Source of the DNA: Chaetoceros tenuissimus
Taxonomy: Eukaryota; Bacillariophyta; Thalassiosirophyceae; Chaetocerotales; Chaetocerotaceae
Assembly: GCA_021927905.1 (NCBI GenBank)
Contig: BLLK01000058.1
Coordinates: 496,001 to 560,000, forward strand
DNA: 64,000 bases
Direction of reading: 5' to 3'
The notes beneath the pieces are model-generated. The model searched no databases and was not told the DNA's origin. It saw nothing but the letters and a program-made list of their open reading frames with translations. This document shows, one piece after another, positions 1 to 9,396 of this stretch. Within the stretch, counting starts at the first letter, position 1; each line of letters opens with the position of its first letter. The translations under genes were made by a program, and so were the position numbers.

Positions 1-229
1 TGAAAAGACTACATTAATATTATCTTTACTACTTATCTATTATACAAAATGAAAACCGTAGACTTGCTGACAAAATGCATGGTATATGGATGGTACAATA
101 GGATTCAAATTCATCGAGCGATGCTCATTTTTATACGTCTTTGATACTTCTACTCTCTGTATGCCCACGCACCAAAACTGGTTTTACCTGATTGGGCTAT
201 GATTGTTTGTTGCATCTCAATCACGAAGC

Positions 230-1640
230 TCAACTGTTGTTGTATCGCTTTCTTTTCAATGTTATTGGTTCCTCCCTTTGACCTGCTCTTGACTCCTTGC
301 AGTTGACAAGTGCAGTAGGATGCTTAAAGAGCACTTTATAAATACACCCAACAGAGCCTTGTGTGGCAACTGTCATGAAGGGGAGAAGACCTGTGACTGG
401 ATCGTTTGTTTCTAGCTCCACTAAAGAAATAAGACCTGTTCTAGGTCTTCCATACAAAGGTATTGAAGTCACTTGTTCAGGGCAATATTCAAAAAGAGCT
501 TGATGGTAGCTTCGTCCATCCTCATCCAATAAATCGCGTAAATATAAAGGGATATATTCAAAGGTAAATAACGTGTTCCCTACATCAGAACGCTTGCATA
601 TTTGGTGCAGAAGTGGGACAGAGATTGGACAGATGACCCTTTCGAGAGTTTTTTTGGAAAGGATATCGCATGTCGATACACCTCAGCACGATCTTGTTCT
701 GAATAATCTCCATAGAAAAGTAGTCCACTTTCATCTGGAAACAGCTGAAACGATACCCTAAGGAAAACTTCCACAGAATCAAAGTTTTCTTCATAACAAT
801 GATGGTGAAGTAGCGTCTTGTCTGCCACTCTTGAGGTCTTCAATGCTTCTTTGTGCCATCTTGCGAGACACTCAAATCTTTCTTTGCATGTTTTATTGCA
901 GGAGAAAGCAAGCAAATTAGTATTCTTGATATCTTCTTTTGTAATGAAGCCTTGCTTACAGAAGTGATCAATGGTATTCGCAACTGATTTATCAAGGGTC
1001 ACTGCTTCAGAAGAACCAGGAGCTTCAAATTCAATAGAAGTCGAAACCAAATATTGTAAAACATTTTGATTAGTATTCCTGGCCGCTGGATAATTGCACA
1101 AATATCCGGTACAGGAAACTGTAACAAATAAGTGTATGTACTTTGCATAGGACATGAAATGGTGCTTTCGTCGATTGGTCTAATGCTGTAGGAACCATAT
1201 CAATCAGCTTTTTGACAACTTCGACAGGAGGTTGACTCGTATGAAGACGAGTGAGTGCATTTGCAACCTAACAGCAACTAAGTCCTCCACTACTAGTTCG
1301 CGTGAACCAAAAGTGACTGTATCCAAGGTTCAAAGGTCGAGAAGTCATGACCGGTCGTGTAAGTGCATCTCATTAATGTGAATCAAAGCTTTCAGCTTTT
1401 GCAAGAAATTCTCTGCCTTTTCGATTCGCTGAAGAAAGCTATCTGAATTTGTCTGTTCGAGTCTTGATATGAGTTAGAATACTTCGAAAGGATTGAGCCG
1501 TCGTTTGTGACTTTGTATAAACCTTCGTGCATTTCAGCCGTCACTGGAGCCGTCGTTTGTGACTTTGTAAAACCTTCGTTCGTTTGAGCCGTCTCTCGAT
1601 CCATTTTTCTGTTTTTTGAAAGCTTATAATTTTTCAACAC
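230..1640 (-). pseudogene. Decayed ankyrin-like multicopy diatom gene
   Basis: Three separate frames on the minus strand read as consecutive parts of one protein. The 5' part (about 1640-1392) starts near MDRETAQTNEGF. The middle (about 1300-1150) contains PPVEVVKKLIDMVPTALDQ and PFHVLCK, which look like ankyrin-type repeats. The next part runs 1155-580 with NVLQYLVS and VEVFLRVSFQLFPDES. The last runs from about 640 to 230 with IPLYLRDLLDEDGRSYHQ, TGLISLVELETNDPVTGLL and PFMTVATQ, which resembles the C-terminal TGLYPFMLAA signature I recall from a repeated diatom ankyrin-like family. The last two parts are separated by one frame step that coincides with a run of seven A (minus strand; 649-655); other steps and stops lie near 1155-1400. 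I read it as a pseudogene of a host multicopy family, although homopolymer sequencing error could explain one break. Family assignment is from memory and moderately sure. Confidence 0.55.
1495..1593. repeat. Imperfect 52-nt tandem duplication
   Basis: Two adjacent copies beginning GAGCCGTCGTTTGTGACTTT lie at 1495-1542 and 1547-1593. They fall inside the 5' part of the decayed gene, where they give the related peptides EGLYKVTNDGS and EGFTKSQTTAP in one frame. Confidence 0.7.
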
Positions 1641-2848
1641 CTACAGACCACACATTCTGTATTTTTTTATCAATGTCTGTATTATTACAAACTTCCTCCT
1701 TCACGGTTTTTGAGTAAAAGTGCTATGATGTATTGAAGCGCAATGAATTGAACAGAGTTTCCTTCCGATGTCTTTCTATAGACCTTCTCAATGAAGCATC
1801 TTCAATAAAAATTCGTGCATGAATTGCTGGTCCCGCTGGAGTAGAGGAAAGTTGGTGAAAGAAGAGTAAACCAAATTATCATCTTCACGTTCTTTTGTAT
1901 CAAGTGATGTGAGACGAAAACAAAATAATCTTAGTAGATCATGTGATGGTTTCTTGCTCATTTTACCCTACCACTATTATTGACCAACTCTGTATCCAAC
2001 ATGCAAACTTTTTGTTTTCTTGGTTTTCTGTGCCTCTGTAGAAGATTTCGTCTACGTCTCTTGAACAATATACCTCGGAATGGCCTCGAAGTTTTATTTA
2101 TCTCTCCAGGATACTATGTTTTATGGTCTTGCCGAGTACCTGCATGAGACTGCGCCATTAATGTAGGATTTTGCCTCATTTCCTTGGAAACAGCTTGTCG
2201 ATGAGCATGTACCTTTGAAGTGTATCCACGAATTCATTGAATACAAATTAACTGCTGTAGAGACAAAGATTGTCCTATACTATTAAGACCTTCCGTCATA
2301 TTCGCAAGTATAACATCACTCCTCACTTCGAAAGAGTTCCACTATTGTTCATATACAATAGGATTTGTACAATAGACTTTCAAGGGTAAAATGAGGAGTA
2401 GCCACACAAAGCAATTTTACCTATGCTCGAGATACTGAACAATTACCATGCAAACAAATCAACATAATTATCTTTCACACATGCCAAGAGTAACGGGCAT
2501 TTTTCAACAATCCCAAGTGATCTAGAAAAGGTACCCTTCTTCATTCAGCAGACGAGAATTTATCGAGCTGTACTAAGTTAGACCAAGCTCTGCATCGTCA
2601 ATAGCTCAATATCACAGTACTCAGCGAAACAACCAATTCTGTATACCCCAATAGTGACAAGCCAAAAGAGACAAGTTTTGCAATATAATCACTGTATGGA
2701 AAAGAAGGGGATTTTTGCATACTGGTGAGAATGCAAACATAATAGACGGACTCACTCAATTTTACGTTAGATACAGTAAGTAGCAATACCCTTATCCGTA
2801 CACAAAACATATTGCATCTAACATCTACATCCCCTTAGAATATACTAA
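1641..2848. other. Intergenic, nothing recognised
   Basis: AT-rich sequence with stops in all frames. I see no conserved protein segment, tRNA-like fold or long repeat. It separates the decayed ankyrin-like gene from the copied BiP tail. Confidence 0.5.
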
Positions 2849-3050
2849 CAATTGCCAACCCAATAATGCGTAACATGTACTGTGGTGGAGCTAGAGCAGG
2901 AACTGACGAAGACTACGGTGACAATAAGCTCTAAACAATGAAATCCTAACAAATCAATAGCAATTTTCTATTTTGAATAATCTGTTTAGTGGAGACCAAA
3001 CAAACGATGTAAACAAAACATAGTGCAGCTTTATGGATTATTCTAATCAA
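2849..3050 (+). pseudogene. Inverted copy of the 3' end of the BiP gene
   Basis: On the plus strand this reads [20 protein letters not shown] then YGDNKL and a stop at 2932-2934. The true BiP gene on the other strand ends [12 protein letters not shown]...[15 protein letters not shown] identity starts abruptly near 2849 with 30 or so exact bases, and continues past the stop into the 3' untranslated region: both copies share TTTAGTGGAGACCAAACA and GGATTATTCTAATCAA. Nothing upstream of 2849 matches BiP, so only about 25 codons plus the 3' UTR were copied. It has no start codon context or promoter of its own that I can see. It is a gene fragment, inverted relative to its source and 3.3 kb from it, with the TBCCD1 gene in between. 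Confidence 0.85.
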
Positions 3051-3111
3051 CCATGCAAGTTTCTAATGGTGTATCCAGGCTTGTTGCTCTTTCGACACAT
3101 GGAATGAACCG

Positions 3112-5622
3112 CTAACTGGTTTGAATATTCTCCTTGCGATCCAAATGCACTAAATCAAGAACTTGTCTCAAGTTCCCACTTGTGACTAACCAGTCTCTGA
3201 ATCCACTATTTAACTCTTCCTCTAGCTTTGCCTGTTGCTCTTCAGTAAGATTCTGCATAGCTGCTTGTAGTATCTTGATTTGATCTGTTTTCTTCACCGC
3301 TCTCTTCTCATACTCAGTTGGTAGTCTGAATGGAGATAGTTGAAGTACATCTGCCAAGTTATGACAGTACATACTTCCAATTCCATTACCAACCTTTGAA
3401 GCCCCACTCGCAATTGATGCAGAATCTTCAAAGCTTCCACTGGTTTGTACAGTCATTTCCTCTGCTGCCATTTCTTGACGGGCTCTTCGTTCTTTCGCTG
3501 CTTCACTAATATATGGCACCAGTAAAACTTGAAATTCAGAAGCAGGTACAAGACTCGGAGTCTTCATTGCATCATCGGTGCTACTCTCTGATCCAGGAGT
3601 TGGGCTCGAGGATCGAGGAGGTACAAGTGACTGTGCTTGTAACAAATCTGACAAAGTTGATAGTTCTACAGGCTGCTTCCACTTATTACTTGCACATTGT
3701 AAGGTAGGTCCATACAATGGATCGCTCACCATTTCATTATTGTCTGGTGAGACCACACCTGCTGCTAAACCAGTCGCTAGTAAATCTTCTCTCAGACCAT
3801 CATAGTAAGTATTATATGGTGCAAATTTCACATTGCGATTATCTCCAACAAGAAGTGAAGGAGAAGGTGTGAATATATTCAAAGTGACATCGTAACAATT
3901 ACTGACGAGTACTCTCCTCGCAGCTGCGGTAATAGTAGTTCTTTCGCAGTCAACGACGTGTAAAAGTCCCGCCCCTGCTCCAACCACAATTGTGCAATTC
4001 GAACAGGCAGCGATAGTAGCATGCTCGAACGGCTGCAAGAGATACATGTGAGAGTCAGAACATCCCGTTACATACACATCGTGTAATCTTGAATTGGTTG
4101 CAGATCCAGAAAGGGGATTTGTATTCTTTTTATGTGTTCCGTCCGTATGATTGTTCGGTTTGAGCAGAATCGTTGATCCTCGTACTTGAATGTAACTCAA
4201 TTCTTTGTTGTAGTCTTCCTCTTCACCATCAACATATGATTTAGATTCTCCTTTTTCTCCAATAGATAATTTCTTAATACCAGTCAGTGCATCTTCGACA
4301 TTATCTCCATCTTCCAGACTATTATTGCCATTCAACTCGCGCTCTAAATGCCTTCGGATCTCACTTTCAGCATCTCCTACATAGACTCCACCACTGGTAG
4401 GAACCCCCTGACTCTGCAAGATATCTGCAATAAATAGTGGTGGATCATCGATGCTTCCTCCATGAGGAGCTTGAAATACCAAATTTAATCTCTCCAACTC
4501 TTCATTAGTCATTTTGACTTTGGTACCAATCTCTTGATGTTCATCCTCGTGTCTTCTAACAAGTTCATCTGGATCCATGGTAGAGTATGGATTATTTCTA
4601 GAAGCTCCGTGTCTCCTCACTTCATATTCGGCATCATGGACACATTCGGAGAGAGCAAGGTCATATACTGCATCCAATGCTTCAGCACTCGAAGGCACAC
4701 AGGCAAGCAACATAAACTTTCTCAAGTGTCTCAATAAATAAGCAGAGCAATGCAAATGATCATGGTGATAATGTTGCGAACGAGAATTGATCTTGTTCAA
4801 AAACTTGCTCAAGTCTGTACCAAAAATTTCTCCAATGCCAGAGGTAGCATTCTGTTTCGCCATGAGTGCATCAAATCTCTGTTCATCTTCTCCACTGACA
4901 TTTCTCCAGAATGACTCTTCTTCACAATGTAAGAGGAGAAACATACCAATCAACCATACAGGTAGTTCCTTCGCACTTGCAGCGGATGCTTTGTTATTAT
5001 TTGCATTTTTATTTTGACTCTTTTTCTGAGGAGAATTTTGCGGTGAATCCCCCTTTTTCTTTTTCTCTTCTGTAGAATCTAAACTTTGACTTGACTCACA
5101 ACTCAAAATTGGAGGAATAGTCTGACTCAATGTCCGCTGGATACCCCAACCGTGATCCTCCTCTTCCTCCGCCTCTTCCATTTCAATAGACCGTGCTGCT
5201 GTGTGAAGGGTATAGTACATGGTCGCCATTTCCCAAAAGAGTGCAGCAGATGGCTCAGCCCACATTAAGCATCTCCATGCTTCTGTGATCCATACTGTAT
5301 ATTGCACTGATAATTCTTTTGGTTCTTGAGGCTGAGATTCCTCTTCGTCGTCATTTTGTACATCGTGTCTAGCATTTTCAAGTGCATGTAGACCTAGAGT
5401 ATGTGTGATTCTGAGAACAGTTTTTGGTGTAAGTTCCCGCGCATGTTTAGGGTTCAGTACAGCACCAGCAAAGGCATGAGGATTGGCAGTAAGACGTGTG
5501 GAAGAGTCTAGAGATTGGAATGAATTGCGGTTAAAGAGACTATCGTCTTGCTGTTGCTGTTGTAATGACGGTTGATGTGGTACCGATTTTCTTCCAGCCA
5601 TCTTGTCGCTTCTCCTGCTCAT
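3112..5622 (-). CDS. TBCCD1: TBCC domain-containing protein 1 (TBCCD1)
   Basis: 836 residues, no intron. TBCCD1 proteins act at centrosomes and basal bodies in animals and green algae, and carry a tubulin cofactor C-like (C-CAP/TBCC) beta-helix. Here that domain lies at about residues 490-620, with YVTGCSDSHMYLLQPFEHAT, ACSNCTIVVGAGAG and VDCERTTITAAARRVLVSNC, which is the expected ladder of short strands. The N-terminal half (about 90-380) is helical and includes WRCLMWAEPSAALFWEMA, as in the family. Acidic and Ser/Asn-rich linkers (about 150-220, 440-480) are insertions. The TBCC arginine finger used for tubulin GTPase activation is not obvious, as is usual in TBCCD1. The start is the first ATG; a second ATG is seven codons later. 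Neighbours give no functional link. Confidence 0.85.
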   Translation of the reverse strand: MSRRSDKMAGRKSVPHQPSLQQQQQDDSLFNRNSFQSLDSSTRLTANPHAFAGAVLNPKHARELTPKTVLRITHTLGLHALENARHDVQNDDEEESQPQEPKELSVQYTVWITEAWRCLMWAEPSAALFWEMATMYYTLHTAARSIEMEEAEEEEDHGWGIQRTLSQTIPPILSCESSQSLDSTEEKKKKGDSPQNSPQKKSQNKNANNNKASAASAKELPVWLIGMFLLLHCEEESFWRNVSGEDEQRFDALMAKQNATSGIGEIFGTDLSKFLNKINSRSQHYHHDHLHCSAYLLRHLRKFMLLACVPSSAEALDAVYDLALSECVHDAEYEVRRHGASRNNPYSTMDPDELVRRHEDEHQEIGTKVKMTNEELERLNLVFQAPHGGSIDDPPLFIADILQSQGVPTSGGVYVGDAESEIRRHLERELNGNNSLEDGDNVEDALTGIKKLSIGEKGESKSYVDGEEEDYNKELSYIQVRGSTILLKPNNHTDGTHKKNTNPLSGSATNSRLHDVYVTGCSDSHMYLLQPFEHATIAACSNCTIVVGAGAGLLHVVDCERTTITAAARRVLVSNCYDVTLNIFTPSPSLLVGDNRNVKFAPYNTYYDGLREDLLATGLAAGVVSPDNNEMVSDPLYGPTLQCASNKWKQPVELSTLSDLLQAQSLVPPRSSSPTPGSESSTDDAMKTPSLVPASEFQVLLVPYISEAAKERRARQEMAAEEMTVQTSGSFEDSASIASGASKVGNGIGSMYCHNLADVLQLSPFRLPTEYEKRAVKKTDQIKILQAAMQNLTEEQQAKLEEELNSGFRDWLVTSGNLRQVLDLVHLDRKENIQTS

Positions 5623-6406
5623 GCTTTATTTTGGATTCAAATGACTGCTTTGCGATGATTGGGCGACGATGCAAAGGCGTTCTTGATCAAACGAGTACGA
5701 TCAGTATTGCTGCAATATGCCAACTATTTGAATGCAAAATGCTAACGAGATGTTTCAGTTGTAATTACTTCTTGTCTCTTGTCGTGGTAGAGGGTACCAT
5801 ACTTACCAAGCTAAACGAGAGAGAGAAACGGACTGTACGTACTACGTCTATCAAGGGAAACGTGCATGGGAAAAGTGAGTCATTCCCGTTTCATTTTGAA
5901 AATTTGGTAATTAAAATTGAAAAATTGGTGGTAAAGTAAAACTTAAAAAGGTGTTGATAGTGTCAATAGTAACGCAGTTTTCTTTCCTATTTATAGATTT
6001 TCAGGAAAGTTCATTAGAAGAAGGATCAATATGGGACCTAAATGATTTTTTCTTTTTTTTACAAATGAAAATGGAGTACTCTTCATCAGTCTTCAGATGA
6101 TTCGGGAAGTAAGAAATAGAGTTGACATTTCCCATAGATGAATGGAGAGCATTGAATTCGGAAAAAGCTAGTTGCAATTTTACGATCCAAAGAATAAAGT
6201 GTTGATACTGGACTCTCCTGTATATTCTTTGCGTTATTCTTTTCAGAATAAATCTCAGTTCTTGTGGATACTTCTTCTGAAAGAATATTTTTTACATCAG
6301 TTGATTAGAATAATCCACAAAGCTACAATACATCGTATGTTTGGTCTCCACTAAAAAGACTATGAAATAGAAATAGATATCTAGTTATTTGTTAGGAATT
6401 CATTGT
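5623..6406. other. Intergenic between TBCCD1 and BiP
   Basis: Both flanking genes are on the minus strand, so this holds the TBCCD1 promoter (about 5623-5900) and the BiP 3' untranslated region. Roughly 6300-6406 is the source of the copied BiP tail. Nothing else is recognised. Confidence 0.6.
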
Positions 6407-8972
6407 TTAGAGCTCATCGTCTCCAAAGTCACCGTAGTCCTCATCAGCTCCTCCTCCTCCTGCTCCACCAGAGTACATGTTACGCATTATTGGGTTGGCA
6501 ATTTGCTCGACTTCTTTCTGTTTTTCGTCGTAATCTTCCTTTTCTGCTTCTGGGTTGGAGTCCATCCAGTCAAGGACCTCATCAATAGTATCTTGAAGCT
6601 CCTTCTTGTCTTCTGGGCTCAACTTATCTGCAAGACCCTTCTCGTCATCCTCCAATTGGTTCTTGAGGTTGTATACGTAAGACTCAAGTCCGTTACGTGC
6701 ATCGATTCTCTCCTTGACTCTCTTATCCTCCTCAGCGAATTGCTCAGCTTCTTGAACCATGCGCTCAATCTCCTCTTCAGAAAGACGTCCCTTCTCAGCG
6801 GTAATGGTGATCTTCTCAGCCTTTCCAGTTCCCTTATCCTCAGCAGATACCTGAAGGATACCGTTAGCATCAACCTCGAAAGATACTTCGATTTGTGGTA
6901 CTCCACGTGGTGCTGGAGGAATTCCAGTAAGCTCGAACTTTCCAAGAAGGTGGTTATCCTTGGTCATGGAACGCTCTCCCTCGAATACCTGGATAAGTAC
7001 AGCTGGCTGGTTATCTTGGTGAGTGGAGAAAGTCTGGGACTTCTTGGTTGGGATGGTGGTTCCTCTGTTGATAAGCTTGGTCATAACTCCTCCTACAGTC
7101 TCAATACCTTGGGAAAGTGGAGTAACATCCAACAACAAAATCTCGGAAGTAGCCTCTCCTCCCTCTCCAGAAAGAATTCCTCCTTGTACAGCAGCTCCGT
7201 AAGCTACAGCCTCATCTGGGTTGATTCCCTTGGATGGTTCCTTTCCTCCAAAGTATTCAGAAATAAGGGATTGTACCTTAGGAATACGGGTAGATCCTCC
7301 TACAAGAACAATCTCATCAACCTCATCCTTCTCAATATCAGCGTCGGTAAGAACGCGTCCAACTGGTCCCAAAGTCTTCTTGAACAAATCGTTGTTGAGC
7401 TCCTCAAATCTTGCTCTGGTAAGAGTCTCACTCAAGTCGAATCCCTCAGCAAGATCTTCAATTTCCAAACGAGCCTGCTGTTGGGAAGAAAGTGCACGCT
7501 TAACACGCTCAACTTCCTTTCTCAACTTTTGAAGAGCACGCTTGTCTCCAGAAATATCAGTGTTGGACTTCTTCTTCATCATCTTGATGAAGAATTGCAT
7601 TACTCTCTGATCGAAATCCTCTCCTCCCAAATGGGTATCTCCGTTGGTTGCAAGTACCTCGAATACTCCGTTATCAATGGTCAAAAGAGTAACATCGAAA
7701 GTTCCTCCACCAAGATCGAATACAAGTACGTTGGACTCTCCTCCAGTCTTGTCCATACCGTATGCAATAGCAGCAGCGGTAGGCTCGTTGATGATACGCT
7801 CAACCTTCATTCCGGAAATGGTTCCTGCATCCTTGGTTGCTTGACGCTGAGCATCATTGAAGTAAGCTGGTACGGTAACAACAGCATTCTTTACATCCTT
7901 TCCAAGGAAAGTCTCAGCAGTAGCCTTCATCTTTTGAAGAATCATTGCGGATACCTCCTCTGGTGCAAACTGTTGCTTCTTTCCTCCAACAGTTACCTGA
8001 ACAGCTGGCTTGTTCTGGTCGGAAACAATATCGTATGGTACTATTAGCGGAAATTTTTACATTAGAAACCATGATGAAAGAATGATGCATAAGACAATTT
8101 GAAAAAGATTCAATTAGGTCAACACTTACCAAGCTTCTTATCAGCCTGAACGGACTTATCACTGAAATTACGTCCAATCAATCTCTTTACGTCGAATACA
8201 GTGTTCTCTGGGTTGATGGTAGCCTGATTCTTTGCAGCATCTCCAACAAGACGATCTCCATTGTCCATGAATGCAACATAAGAAGGGGTGATACGGTTAC
8301 CCTGGTCGTTAGCAATAATTTCTACACGTCCATTCTTGAATACTCCTACACAAGAGTAGGTAGTTCCAAGATCAATTCCAATAACGGTTCCCATCTTTTG
8401 TTCTTCCTCTGCGCGAACAGGGGAGGCCATCAGGGCCACTATTGTTGATTCAAAAAGATTAGTTGATCAAATGAAGTATGGGTCATTTTTGATTTTCATT
8501 GCAATGACAATTGATTGAGAAAGAGAGAAGAAAGGGTCAGATAAATTCATTTGAAACGAAGTTTTGATACAGCTGTGAATGATAACCTCGAGCTCTCAGA
8601 AGAAATTCTAGGAGAAAGAGAGTGAAAGAAACAAGAGATGCGCCTTCTTAAGAATCATTCGTTTCAAATCAATTTGCAAAAGATTCAAAGCTTCTTGTCC
8701 TTCAGATAGCAAGGAGCTTTCCTATCAGCAAGTGCTATACTATGCATAAGCACATCTGATTTAGCTTGGATCACGATTCAATCTATGCTCCCTTCATTCT
8801 GAAAAGATACATTGAAGAATGCAATGACCCCAAAAAGATTACTCTAGACAGTCTTTCAGTCTCTTTCAATTTCAAATCCTCCTGCTCTCTCTTCTATACT
8901 CAGGCGTCCAACAAGTAAATACAAGCTCTGACGAAACTTACATGCAGCTACAGCAATTTTCTTGAAAAGCAT
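6407..8972 (-). CDS. BiP: ER lumenal Hsp70 chaperone BiP, three exons
   Basis: Exons on the minus strand: 8972-8942, 8438-8130 and 8040-6407; introns of 503 and 89 nt with GTAAGT donors and TAG acceptors. The spliced protein is 657 residues, the usual BiP length. The 31-nt first exon encodes [10 protein letters not shown] and joins in phase to [14 protein letters not shown], giving a complete ER signal peptide. The nucleotide-binding domain has [52 protein letters not shown] and VGGSTRIP; the substrate-binding domain follows, then a G/A-rich lid tail. The C-terminus is DDEL, an ER retention signal. BiP folds proteins entering the secretory pathway, which in diatoms includes nuclear-encoded plastid proteins. 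Without the first exon the apparent start would be a GTG in mid signal peptide. Confidence 0.96.
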
Positions 8973-9109
8973 TTTCAATTGTATATTTATTACAACTATG
9001 AGAAGATCAGTTCAATTACGCTTCCAGCTTCCAACAGAGAGCAGCATTTGGGTTACACGATGCTGGGCTCTTGCTGCTGGAATTCTACGGAGCTCCATCG
9101 AGACAGCTT

Positions 9110-9120
9110 CCACGCATTGG
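9110..9120. promoter_or_regulatory. CCACG/ATTGG half-sites upstream of BiP
   Basis: CCACGCATTGG lies about 140 nt upstream of the BiP start codon. It combines the CCACG and CCAAT boxes used in animal ER-stress elements, but in a different order and spacing from ERSE (CCAAT-N9-CCACG) and ERSE-II (ATTGG-N-CCACG). The match is suggestive only. Confidence 0.2.
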
Positions 9121-9134
9121 GTTATGGGTCAAAA

Positions 9135-9148
9135 TTTTGGCGCCAAAA
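9135..9148. promoter_or_regulatory. Perfect E2F-type palindrome in a shared promoter
   Basis: TTTTGGCGCCAAAA is a 14-base perfect palindrome that fits the E2F/DP consensus TTTSSCGCSAAA exactly. It lies 163 nt upstream of the BiP start and about 250 nt upstream of the deacetylase start, in the only intergenic space between these divergent genes (8973-9396). Diatoms encode E2F/DP proteins, so cell-cycle control is plausible; that step is inference. Confidence 0.45.
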
Positions 9149-9396
9149 AAGATTCGATTCCATTATTTTTGGCCAGCAAGGGGTTCTGAAGGGGTGACAA
9201 TCAAATCCTTTGAACAAAGAGTGAATAATTGCGTCAGATATCCCCTCATTCTTTCGACATCAAAACGTCGTTCATGTTTAAATGATGTGAACTAGTTGGT
9301 TTATTGAAATACTAACTATGAAACAAAAGTAGAGTGCAATACTAACCACATTTTTCTTTTACTCTCATTACATAGTACTGGGTCATTGAGAATACA

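Noticed and set aside
22-200. Possible extra gene at the left edge
   Set aside because: No frame with coding character could be found in the first 200 bases.
2598-2810. 70-codon minus-strand frame with hydrophobic segments
   Set aside because: Short, isolated, AT-rich and without homology signs; likely chance.
5565-5939. 124-codon plus-strand frame overlapping the TBCCD1 start
   Set aside because: No domain, mixed hydrophobic and basic composition, and half of it lies antisense to TBCCD1.
6389-8047. Long open frame on the plus strand opposite BiP (over 500 codons)
   Set aside because: Antisense frames opposite Hsp70 genes are a well-known by-product of codon bias. The translation is low-complexity Leu/Ser-rich with no recognisable domain, and the BiP frame is unambiguous.
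9110-9120. Claim that BiP carries a canonical ER-stress element
   Set aside because: The half-sites are present but in the wrong order and spacing for ERSE or ERSE-II, so it is listed only as a weak regulatory candidate.
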